Assembly (NCBI GenBank): GCA_020002185.1
Contig: CM034531.1
Location: forward strand, 46,018,574-46,082,573
Reading direction: 5' to 3'
Length of the DNA: 64,000 nucleotides
DNA from: Paraescarpia echinospica
Lineage: Eukaryota; Annelida; Polychaeta; Sabellida; Siboglinidae
Shown: piece after piece, positions 10,158 to 20,386 of the stretch
Position numbering within the stretch: the stretch's first letter is position 1
Layout of the letters: each line of letters starts with the position of its first letter
Made by a program: the position numbers and the translations under genes
Notes under the pieces: model-generated
What the model was told of the DNA's origin: nothing
The model's input: the letters and a program-made list of their open reading frames with translations, nothing else
The model's database searches: none

Positions 10158-10445
10158 GCTTTGTTACTGTCGATTACCGCAGCACCTCAAGCATCACCCC
10201 CATGTTCCATGTGGAACTTTGAAACCAACTCCCCCTCCCCACATACTTTTTGTACGAGCGTGTTTATGGCCATGCTTCTACAGTTCTTCTAATAGTGTCC
10301 TCTTCAAGCCATTATTGGCATCTAGAGAGTTACTTCCAGGGAGACAGAACTGCGTGTGAAAGAATGCATTATGAAAGAAGTCAACAGACAACGTTGTGTC
10401 TATACTCCAGGGCAACACTGGGGAAAAGCCGAAAAGCCTGTCCAT

Positions 10446-10505
10446 AAAACGTTGAACACGCAGGGAGGGGTGCTTAAAACGTTGAACACGCAGGGAGGGG
10501 TGCTT
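10446..10505. repeat. Perfect 30-bp tandem duplication
   Basis: Two identical head-to-tail copies (10446-10475 and 10476-10505) each begin AAAACGTTGAACACGC and end GGGGTGCTT. Being identical, the duplication is recent. Confidence 0.95.
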
Positions 10506-12060
10506 CCATCAGACTATCTTATAATATAAAATTAGTTTCTTTAACTTGCTTACTGTATTAAGTCAAATCAACTTAAAATCAAATTTATTGTAACCCATTA
10601 CAATACATACACATATAAATTATGTTAAACCAAATCATATATAATAACGTGTTCTTTTAGGCCTAACCTATAATATTATAATTATGTTCAATCACACATT
10701 CTACCTGACGTCATCATTTACATGATCCCTTGCCCTTTATAAGCCACGCCCCTTGGCAACTAACCGCAGTCTCAATGTATATTTTCATTCACATTTTCAG
10801 CGATGTCTTTGTTTACATTCGTATGTTCAGCGTTTCACTGCCTCTGATAATTTTGACACCACCCAATAGTTAGGTGTCCTGCTGATATACAATTAAATGG
10901 TGGCATATATAGTATATCTGTCGTGATTTTGTATTAATTAAACAGCCTTGCCTGCATTCCTAGTATGAAGTGCACCTACCCACATATACATTCGAGCCCA
11001 GCTGTGCATTGGAAACACGGCATGCATTCTGTCACTATTTCTTGTAGTTTCGTCTTCTTGCTTTTAGACTGGACATCTAGCTGCCTGTGTTCTTCCAGGA
11101 TGGCTGACTTTCAACCCTTGTCATCTGTCACGTTGAGTGCTTCAGCTAGTTTCTTCACACTAACACATCTCGCACTACAGGATTCTGACTGAGGAATCAT
11201 CAAACGACAAATCAGATAGAACTTGAAGTGTTGTCTTGTGGGCTTCTACGACTCTGTTGTAGTGGCTTCTGCTGGGGATCCGGTTCACAACGACATTGTT
11301 GTACATCCCTGATTGTATCTAAACCTCACTAGTCCGGTGTGCTCTACTGTCTTGCCAAGACCTCTAGTGGCACACAGACTGATGTGAAAGGCACCGGTAG
11401 CAACCACCACTTTCCTTCATACCTCAGATTATCACATACCTCTCGTCAAGGTATACCAGCATCAGCGCTCTCTTCTAAAGGTACTTATCAACTATTACCA
11501 TGGTCGTTGTGGAATTCTCCTTACACATGACCTTTTTCAGATGGTGCAAGTGTTCCAACACGTTGATCAGCGTTGTCCATGCCAATTGATGACAGGCAGG
11601 GAATGGGTGTTGTCCAGTTGTCTGTCCTCATGCTTTGCTTCGTGTATCACATAGTTATTTTCATGCCACATTGGTGGCTGTTGGGCAGAACCTGATTTGA
11701 CTTTGTGTACTGGTTGGATCTGCCATTGGTATCATGATCAGGTTGGTCCAATGAATTCGCAGTCTCAGGATATTACTTGGTAATTGTAATTGTAATATTG
11801 TGTCATTACCACTCATAATGACACAATATTACCATGGTGTGTCAGGGAGCTGCTGGTGGCTGGAAATGCCACTTTATCCTATTTTCATGGAGTTCTCACT
11901 TTCATATCTACTTCTGATTTCACTTGGAAATAGCCTCTCGAAGTTCCTGCTCTCCGTCGACGAAGTTGGTCCCGTTGTTGGACCACACACCCTTTGTTTA
12001 TCCCCTCTGACCAATGATGCAATGAGCACCACTAAGGTCATATACACAACCAAACACCGC
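10506..12060. other. Non-coding, nothing recognised
   Basis: Only short unrelated frames are present, with no second copies or inverted repeats noticed apart from a short palindrome near 11792-11832 (AATATTGTGTCATTA...TAATGACACAATATT). Confidence 0.3.
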
Positions 12061-12600
12061 CAGTGAGTGCTGTGATAGTAGTAGTAGTTGTTTATTGAAA
12101 ATAACTACATGTATCACAAAACAAACGAAATCAACACAAGGCTTCCTACGCCTGCCCCTCTGTCCACTAGGTGGCACACTTCTCCTGTTATAAACATACT
12201 CATCACATTGGCGGAGAGGTGTTGAGGAATGAGCTGGTATCCGCCGATTCTCCAACTTCTGTATGGATGGCCCTTATAAAGTTTTACATCCAAGCCGGTG
12301 AACAGAACACTCCATCTTTTCACAACATAGTCAACGCCACTTCTCACAGAGACTCATTACCTGTTATTCAATTCCTGGGTAGACCAGCCATCATTTGTGT
12401 CATCTTCCCAGTATGACATCTTCTGCATCTATTGCAGGACCTAGGAGCTCTGTAAACTGCAGATCTCATCTCCCATTTCGTATCCAAAACTGTCCTCACA
12501 GTCTTGTAAGGATCAGAGTAGCCTGGGTTACCTTGATGCCAGGAGGTGGCAGCACTTTTTGTACCCCTCTCATCTGCCTGGGACATTATATAAAATGATC
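12061..12600 (-). mobile_element. Possible 3' end of a retroelement or retroposed transcript
   Basis: On the minus strand, sequence with scattered protein-like frames (12586-12368 contains RSCNRCRRCHTGKMTQ) ends in AATAAA at 12096-12091. This is followed by a (TAC)-rich tail (plus-strand TAGTAGTAGTAG at 12076-12087). A polyadenylation signal directly before a simple-repeat tail is typical of non-LTR element 3' ends. No RT or endonuclease motif is recognised, so the class is unknown. Confidence 0.35.
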
Positions 12601-13851
12601 GCCGGTATGCAGCCTTATGCTGAATCCAGATAGTGATCAGATTGGCTCTCAGGCTAACCAGTTATAACTACCTGGTATATGTATTTAATGTTCAAATGCC
12701 TTCACAGGGTAGACATTTATTCATGTTATTTTACTTCAACTACTTTTTTATTTTGTATAATCCTATTTTGTAAATTAATTTTGTTAACGAGAACATACAA
12801 AATGTATAACATTAATAATTAGCATACATCTGTTAATTAATCTAAAACAGTGATGCCATCTAATGACAACTGGAGAGTTCACGATGGTGAGCGAGATTCG
12901 GATAAGTGAGGTTAGGACCAGACAGATAAGAGGAATCATACTGGGCAATCGTAATCTTGAGCTTGACCCCGCTACAAACCACGCGTGTTTCCCTTGCAGC
13001 CACCTAGAGTGAGGAGTGCAGAGAATGGCGCTATACAGAAATCACAGAAGTCACAGAAGGGGGCAGTTCAGAAACAAGAGAAGGAGGAAGCCAAGAGGAA
13101 GTCTGCGTGGAGCATCGACCATCAGCTTCGTACGGAAGACGAACTGCATTTCAGGTAGTTTGTTCAGTCTTCGTGTGATGCCACTCACACTCCCGGAGAC
13201 CTTCCTAATGACGTGAATGTTACAATCCTCAACCTACCGTATTTGCTCTGTTAAATGAACAGTGCACTACACAAATATCAGAGATGTGGAAATATGTCAA
13301 ATTTTGCATTACAAAAAAAACGTACATGGGTGTATACCCATTTTCTGGGGTTCCTGGGTACAGTCATCTCAGCAGACGTGACTGGTAAGCAACGTATGCA
13401 TCTCACAAATGAGTAACAGGCTACCAGGACACTGTAAAGTCTGGTCATTTTATTTCACCACTAATCTTTTAATCTAGTGTGACATTGAAATTACATTGAT
13501 GGATTCAAGTCAAGGTTGACATTTGAGTTCGCTGTCACAGTGTCAGATGCTGCTTAGAAAGGGGTGTACACTAATTAGGGCATGTATGCTTAATAGAACG
13601 AATACGGTACGTGCTTATAATTATTATAATGAAATACGAGGACTTACCAAATTTGTTAAATTTGAAATCCACAACATATGTGTGTAGATTATGAACTATG
13701 AACAAATCAGGCTTACATGTATTTTGTCAGCTTTTATTTTTCTACATCAACTGATGTATGCAAATGTTTATTTAGTACTTTACTATACAATCATACATCA
13801 AAGTTAGGTATTTACATTTCAAATTGCATGCCATTGAAACAAAAACACACA
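12601..13851. other. Non-coding, nothing recognised
   Basis: A short basic frame at 13016-13216 (+), rich in Arg and Lys, lacks any known motif. The rest is AT-rich single-copy-looking sequence. Confidence 0.3.
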
Positions 13852-13937
13852 TCAAAAACCCTTTTTCACGAAATCAATTCCACATTTATTATTCAAACCG
13901 ATAGTAAATTGCTTTGTTTCTAAAAAAAAAAATTTTA

Positions 13938-14299
13938 TGCAAGAAACAACACGGAGACCAATGTAGATATGAAAAGGCCAAATGTATGACATTTATTAGG
14001 GGGGTCCAGTGTGTAAGCCCTTTTTGGCACACTGTGACGGTTTAAGTGAACGAAATGTGGACTCTACAACCCAATGCCAGGCCTGTGACTGAGCCCATGC
14101 TAGTCTCCTGAACATCAGGCTGCTAGAGAGCCCACATTTCCACATATAACGCAGCAGCAGCGATATTCCTAGAACAAATGGGAAAAACATGTACAACTGA
14201 TTTAACTAACAAGTGCCTTTGCAAATTGCCACACTGAATACCAGACTACCTGCTGCTGACTATACTAATGGTAAAACTATAACCCCATAGGTGGGGGCA
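13938..14299. repeat. LTR-like direct repeat, left copy (362 bp, TG...CA ends)
   Basis: This block begins TGCAAGAAACAACACGG and ends AGGTGGGGGCA. It recurs in the same orientation at 14724-15082 with about 99% identity; visible differences are single changes plus a 3-bp indel near the end. TG...CA termini and direct orientation are LTR-like. AATAAA occurs on the minus strand near 13990. The pair encloses about 420 bp without coding capacity. A primer-binding site or polypurine tract is not convincing, so a segmental duplication remains possible. Confidence 0.7.
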
Positions 14300-14723
14300 A
14301 TACGCCGCACTTCACTCTGATAGATACAATATGTTGATCCTAAATCGAAAGTGGAAAGAAGCATGCGGTCCCTTGCAATAAAACCCCGTGAACACATCCG
14401 GTGCAAACCCTATGCTCACATTCATCTATAAAATTGGGGAAAGCATCGGGCCATACAACCGCTTTCCACTAACGATGTACAAGTAAACTACACATTACAT
14501 TTGGACGGAGAGTTGGGAGGAGGGTGGGTCGAAATTGGCAAAACGTCTGGTCCTGTATGCTTTTGCAAGATGGAGTGCGGATTAGACCAAAAACGGCACA
14601 GGGTCGCGGCCCTGTGCGCGCTGATTGGGCGGATAAATTAGCCAATCAGCAGCCTCTGTGCCGTTATCTTGCACAAAGTCCAGTATGCAAATCGGCTGTG
14701 CCTGATGTGCATACCATCATTTA
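14300..14723. other. Interior between the direct repeats, with an imperfect palindrome and CCAAT boxes
   Basis: Around 14570-14680 the arms TTTGCAAGAT/ATCTTGCA, ACGGCACAG/CTGTGCCGT and GCTGATTGG/CCAATCAGC form an imperfect hairpin. The innermost arms are CCAAT boxes facing each other. No gene is seen. It may be a foldback element inside the duplicated block, or a promoter-like palindrome. Confidence 0.5.
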
Positions 14724-15082
14724 TGCAAGAAACAACACGGAGACCAATGTAGATATGAAAAGGCCAAATGTATGACGTTTATTAGGGGGGTCCAGTGTGT
14801 AAGCCCTTTTTGGCACACTGTGACGGTTTAAGTGAACGAAATGTGGACTCTACAACCCAATGCCAGGCCTGTGACTGAGCCCATGCTAGTCTCCTGAACA
14901 TCAGGCTGCTAGAGAGCCCACATTTCTACATATAACGCAGCAGCAGCGATATTCCTAGAACAAATGGGAAAAACATGTACAACTGATTTAACTAACAAGT
15001 GCCTTTGCAAATTGCCACACTGAATACCAGACTACCTGCTGCTGACTATACTAATGGTAAAACTATAACATAGGTGGGGGCA
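14724..15082. repeat. LTR-like direct repeat, right copy (359 bp)
   Basis: Near-identical to 13938-14299. The sequence directly after it (15084-15158) repeats the sequence that precedes the left copy (13852-13924, ATCAAAAACCCTTTTTCACG onward), also in the same orientation. The overall order is A-B-C-B'-A', all direct. Duplicated 70-bp flanks are far longer than a retrovirus-type target duplication. Confidence 0.8.
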
Positions 15083-15479
15083 AATCAAAAACCCTTTTTC
15101 ACGAAATCAATTCCACATTTATTATTCAAACCGATAGTAAATTGCTTTGTTTCTAAACAAATTTTTTTTTTACAATTTGATGCCTTCACACCACAAGTAT
15201 ATTTTGGCTTTTTCTCAGATTTGCTAAGCATGCCTTCCGTTCCGAACCATGGGATCCATCACATGTAATGCCATTTTTTGTCCTTCGCTTGACAGAATTG
15301 TATTTTTCTGCATTCTAGGTTACACCCGAATGCTGTGTTTATACAAGGGCTAGGCGTGACACCAGACTACGCCCCAGACCAAGTGAAACTCTCCTGTCTT
15401 TCAATATTCTGAAACTACACCCGGCAAAGGCAAGATGGCGCAAACAGAATGTCTCTACATCTGTTATTGCTTGTGAGCA

Positions 15480-16110
15480 TGCAGTATTTCAGCACTGGTA
15501 TAATTAGACATTCTATATGTTAAAGGGAGAATGCAGTATTTTAGCACTGGTATAATTAGACATTCGAAATGTTAAAGGGAGCATGCAGTATTTCAGCATC
15601 TGTAACATTAATAACATATAAGTTAAAGGGAGCATGCAGTATTCCAGCATCTGAAACTTGATAACATAAGTTAAAGGGAGTATACCGTATTCATTTCAGC
15701 ACTGGTGTGACTCGACATTACTCCTATAAGTTAAAGGGAACAGACAGTATTTCAACATCTCTGTAACATGACAACATAAAAGTTAAAGGGAGCATGCAGT
15801 ATTCATTTCAGCACTTGTGTAACTAGACACTGTGGAAGTTAAAGGGAGCATGCAATATTTATTTAAATACCCATGTAACTATACTCCTATGTGTTAAGGG
15901 AAGCATGCAGTATTTCAGCATGTGTAACTAGACATCCGATTTGTTAAAGGGACCATGCAGTATTTCAGCATCCATGTAATTAGACATCATGTATGTTAAA
16001 GTTACCGTCTAGCATTTCAGCACCCATGTAATTAGACATATACGACACAGGGACCATGCATCTTTTAGCAACCGTCTAATTAGACATCCTTGATGTCCAG
16101 AAGAGAACGT
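15480..16110. repeat. Variable minisatellite, about a dozen units of 50-70 bp
   Basis: The core GTTAAAGGGAGCATGCAGTA followed by TTTCAGCA and a (TA)ATTAGACAT-like spacer recurs through this stretch. Unit length varies because the spacer after TTCAGCA differs. Later copies diverge (e.g. GTTACCGTCTAGCATTTCAG). The core includes SphI-like GCATGC. No ORF spans it. Confidence 0.9.
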
Positions 16111-16740
16111 ACAATTATTTTCATTGGTTAGCTGATATGTAACTAGCTGGGGGGGTTGTAAAAGTAAAATGCTCAAATTCTCTTAATTTCTCGATCTCAA
16201 AGTACCCTTAAATTAGCAATGCAATGCTATACTTCATGTTTTAATCTCTTATTTTTAACTAACTAAGGTGTTGTAAATATTAATAGATGTAAGTGAAACT
16301 GTCGCAATATCCAGAAAACAGTTGTTCGGATGACCAGAGCAATGTAAAGTACATTCCCTTTAATTCCCTGTATTATCCCCTCCCAGGGTGTGGAGCATTG
16401 AACTTAGATGGTTTATATTCTTCTGTCCAGGAGTGCATATTTCTTGAAAGATCAGTGAGTGTAAGTCAAAACACTTTTTAAGCCATAAAACTGTTGGGAA
16501 TTCAACAAAACAAATCATAAAATTAAATACAATAAAAGAGGAAACTTTCTGTTTGAAAACGAGATATCAGGACTACGTTTGAAAAATTACCAAAAAGTGG
16601 GCGATCACCCATCACATAATGGCACATAGGGAAACTTGGGAGGTGTATATCGTAAGTCAGCTCCTATGTTTCATTCTCCCAATGCCAGAATTCCAAATGA
16701 GTTTTGCCTTCTATCAGGATACAAAATCAAAAACCAAATC

Positions 16741-18354
16741 TACTGTAATGTCCGTATGTATTTGGACACCGTAAAATCTAGAAAAAAATATGAATTTTTG
16801 TGTACCATATGTTTTGGGACACCCTAAAAATCTTTAAAAATTAATGTTTGTAAATGTAATTATTTTTTTCCCTATATTGGGACACCAATTATTCATATTT
16901 CTGACAAGAGCATACCCTCTTTTGTTCCCGATGCTGGCACATAAATAAAAACAGTTTATCAAAAACAGTGTATTACAATCGCAGCTGCTCTGATGTGAAC
17001 ATCACAAACTTGGGTGGTATAATTACTGTAGCGCCAGCAACAATGTGTCGCCTTCTCTCAGCTACCAGCTGGCCTTTATACATTTAGGAAGTGTCACAAT
17101 ACACATCTAAAATCCTAGTTGCAATTCCCCAACGTTTGGCTGTAATGTACAAAAAGGTGTGATCTCTCGATTGTCTGCATTGTCCCAAGACTTACACATC
17201 ATTTCACTTATAGTTGATGTTTTAATCTGCAGTATGTTTAGTGGGAATTCGAAGAATAACACAATCTGAATTTCGCGGGTTACATCTGTACTGTTTTAAT
17301 TATAGCTGGAATCTCCTAGTGTACTGAAAATGAAACAATTGTTGCCACACCAAGGCTCAGTTTAATTATAGATTGGAATATCAGCTCCAAGTACTCTGAA
17401 ACAATTGTTGCCACTTGCCACATCAAAGCACAGTTAACCGCAACTCTGATCAGACGATGTCCATAATTTGTCCCACTTCCCACCCTTCGAGGTACCTGCT
17501 ATGTTGGCAAACGTTCTGTAACCAAACACTACCGGTGTATTTATACATTCATACAAGAAAAGTAACTAATAAAATATTTTAAAGACTTATTATCAACAGA
17601 GTTTAACATAATTGTTAATAATTCCATATGCATTTACCATTGTCTGTTTTTTAATACCCGTGACTATATATTGTACGTAATGCTTAGTTTTATTTGGTGA
17701 TTGCCGACTTAATATGTCAGTACGTCAGTGGAATATGGATTTGTAATCTTGGATGATATTTATATTGTTCATTCAGTGTGTCTTGTATGTTGTTTTGTAG
17801 TATACTGAAAATGAAATAATTGTTGCCACTTGTCACACCAAGGCTCAGTTTAATTATAGATTGGAAGATCAGCTCCAAGTACTCTGAAACAATTGTTGCC
17901 ACTTGCCACATCAAAGTTAACCGCAACTCTGATCAGACGATGTCCACAACTTGCCCCACTACCCACCCTTCGAGGCACCTGCTATATTAGCACATGCTCT
18001 AATTGCTTATAAAGTTGCAGTCTCCAAGTCAATTGTCACTTCTTGCCGTTCTTGGGAGTAATGTCAAATTTATGGCAAAAACATTTGTACTAAATTTAGA
18101 AAACTATGTGCACTTTAGTTTAGCCACTCAAAAAATAGTTAGTAGCAGGGTAATAGGCGAGGTAACCATGGTGAAGTTACAAAGCCAGGTTAACACCAGG
18201 GTAATAAAAAGGGGACGACATGACGTCAGGATTTGTTCGTGTCCCTAAGTATTGGGACAGTGAAGCAGAGAATTATTTCTGTGCAACTTATATTTTGGGA
18301 AGGTTGATAATTTAATTATTTTTAAGTGTCCCAATACATGCGGTCATTACGGTA
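16741..18354. mobile_element. Possible TIR-bounded element with internal GGGACAC repeats
   Basis: TACTGTAATGTCCGTATGTA followed by TTTGGACAC at 16741 matches, in inverted orientation, GTGTCCCAATACATGCGG followed by TCATTACGGTA ending at 18354 (about 24 of 29 positions). TA lies at each tip. GGGACAC-type motifs recur inside (16815, 16876, 18250). No transposase is visible. Segmental duplications cross this interval and one copy extends beyond the right tip, so the boundaries may come from two separate insertions. Confidence 0.45.
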
Positions 18355-18815
18355 ATAAGTTTTGTTAGTAATTTTCTATGCACCAGAAGTATTTTTTCTT
18401 TGATTGCTGAAAAGTTTGTTTTTCAATTTTATACTTATGTTATCGAACACGACAGTATTCTATCTACGCAGGTCATATCTACTATAGGCCTGTGCTAATA
18501 GCAAACCAAACACTACCGGTGTATTTGTACTTTCATACAAGAAAAGTAACTACTAACATCTTTTTAAGACTTATTATCAACAGGGTTTAACAGAATTGTT
18601 AACAATTCCATATGCATGTACCATGTGTTTATATACCGTGACTATATATATATATTGTATGTAATGCTTAGTGTTATTTGGTGATTGCCAACTTAATATG
18701 CCAGTACTTCACTGGAATATCACCCTGACGATATTTTGAGCCAGCTTTTTTATGGATTTGTAATCTCAGATGATATTTATATTGTTCATTCAATGTGTCG
18801 TGTATGTTGTTTAAA
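17320..18815. repeat. Tandem segmental duplication, second copy interrupted
   Basis: Block Y (about 17320-17515, with ACAATTGTTGCCACTTGCCA and GATCAGACGATGTCCA) recurs at about 17815-17995. Block X (about 17515-17800, from AAACACTACCGGTGTATTT to TTGTATGTTGTTT) recurs at about 18505-18815. The order Y1-X1-Y2-Z-X2 means a Y-X unit was duplicated in tandem and about 500 bp (Z, 17996-18504) then entered the second copy. Short inverted ATTAGCACA/TGTGCTAAT lie at the edges of Z, so Z may itself be a small transposon. Confidence 0.8.
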
Positions 18816-19247
18816 CAATGGCTTTTACTGTCTGTGGCACATTGCTGGTAATAAATTTGCTACTACGTATTGGTTTTTAATTGTTTTACTTTTGATCCTG
18901 TCAGTCTTGAATAATTCAATTCCATCGATGTAACCATGTGCACACATCTTCAATACTGGGCCATAAAAACGGGACATCAGCACCACAAAATAGAAGTGCA
19001 AGAAAATGCCAAAAAGATGTTACATACTTAGAGTTACAGGACTGTTGTGTGTGAATTCATGTGTAATTGTGTATCTTACACTGAAACCATAAAAAAATTA
19101 CCCAGTACAGTGTATTGAAGATGTGCACATTTAACTGCAGTACCGTCATTCTTTTGATCGTGCAATGAGTCAGTCAGCTGATCCACTGCCACTGAAGTGA
19201 AAAGAAATAGAAAAGAACTCAACGCTGAAAAAAGACACGTTGGTTAT

Positions 19248-19253
19248 TTATTG
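19248..19253 (-). promoter_or_regulatory. Polyadenylation signal of MSL2
   Basis: AATAAA on the minus strand lies about 195 nt downstream of the MSL2 stop codon. No nearer canonical signal was noticed. It predicts a short 3' UTR. Confidence 0.55.
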
Positions 19254-19445
19254 TATATGTAAAGTTGTCATTACAGTCACATATTTACACCAACATTACG
19301 ATTTCATTACTTTTGGCAGTAACAGACAATTAAAGATTATCCTTATTCGCCTACAAAATTTAAACCAGTCAAATATCTGACCTAATCTAATGTACACCAA
19401 AATTTCACAATAGTACTAAGTACTGACATCACCACTGACTCATAG

Positions 19446-20386
19446 TTACATATCAACAACAATCATTACATCATTATCACTGCTCGTGGTGCCACTGAAC
19501 GACGTTTCTGACAACCTGGGTTTCTGGTCACCGCGGGGATTGCGACAACCCCGACAGATGCAGTCGGTGCAGCCCTTGAACGCAGAGTAACATGGACAGC
19601 GCTGTCCACAACAGGTGAGACTGCCCGGCTTTCGAGTGGCGAGACCGCAACGACACCCCATTGTCTTCTGCAGAGACTTCCTCGACTTAACAACGGACGT
19701 GTCTGACGGTGGCGTCACCACTGGTTCATCAGCGTTAGTGTGGGTTTTTATTTTCTTACAGGGTGTAATGTCACGTGATGTCACTGGAGGCTCTGCGGCC
19801 ATGTCCGAGTCAAGACTTGGTGACTGCTCGCAACCATTGGTGGCACCACTGTTGACGGTCTCAGTGTTGTTAGTCAGTGTCACCTGTTGCTGGTTTGTTG
19901 ATGTGTTGCCGTCTAAGAGAGATACACTGTTCTCTGTGTCGGCATTCAGACTAGCTGTGCTGTTTAACAGGAGCCTATTGTAGCGTCTACACCCACCCCG
20001 TCGTCGTCGTCGCTTCAGAGTTAGTTTATTCACACGGTGCAGCGACGTCGGAAACACAGTCAAGCTCTGCACGACAGGCCCTGCGTCACAACCAGGATCA
20101 CCGAGGGAAACGCCCTCCTGTATGATGGCCATGAGGTTGTTCGTGCCCCCGTTGTTGTACTTGGCGTATGCGAGTTTGGCGGCAACGGTGGGCGTGGCCA
20201 GGTACTGACAGATCGTCTTGAAGCACTGCACGATGATCTTGAGTTGGGAGTTCTCGATGAACAGCTCGTGTTCTTTGCACCAACTGCAGGACGGCTTGAG
20301 TCGCATCTTGCCTCCAATGCAGGCCCTGCATACGTGGTGCTGACATATGCTGTCAGGTGGACCAACTGGCTCCTGCAGAATTTTGC
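19446..20386 (-). CDS. MSL2: MSL2 E3 ubiquitin-protein ligase, exon 2 (residues 45-357)
   Basis: MSL2 is the RING E3 ligase of the male-specific-lethal (MOF/H4K16 acetylation) complex; with MSL1 it ubiquitinates histone H2B, and in flies its CXC domain helps target dosage-compensation sites. An acceptor TATGCAG precedes the exon, and G from exon 1 plus GC completes Gly45. The exon supplies the rest of the C3HC4 RING (C59, H61, C64, C67, C78 and C81 in CQHHVC and KPSCSWC), a Ser/Thr/Asn-rich linker with a basic RRRR patch, and a CXC domain at about 287-325 (GCRCG, GQRCPCYS, CICRGC). The stop is TAA at 19448-19446. The full protein, 357 aa, is shorter than vertebrate MSL2 (about 577), mostly in the linker. 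All zinc ligands are present, so it is probably functional. Confidence 0.95.

Noticed and set aside
13996..14196. Minus-strand frame ending KGLHTGPP in the LTR-like repeat as a gene
   Set aside because: No recognisable domain; it recurs only because the block is duplicated.
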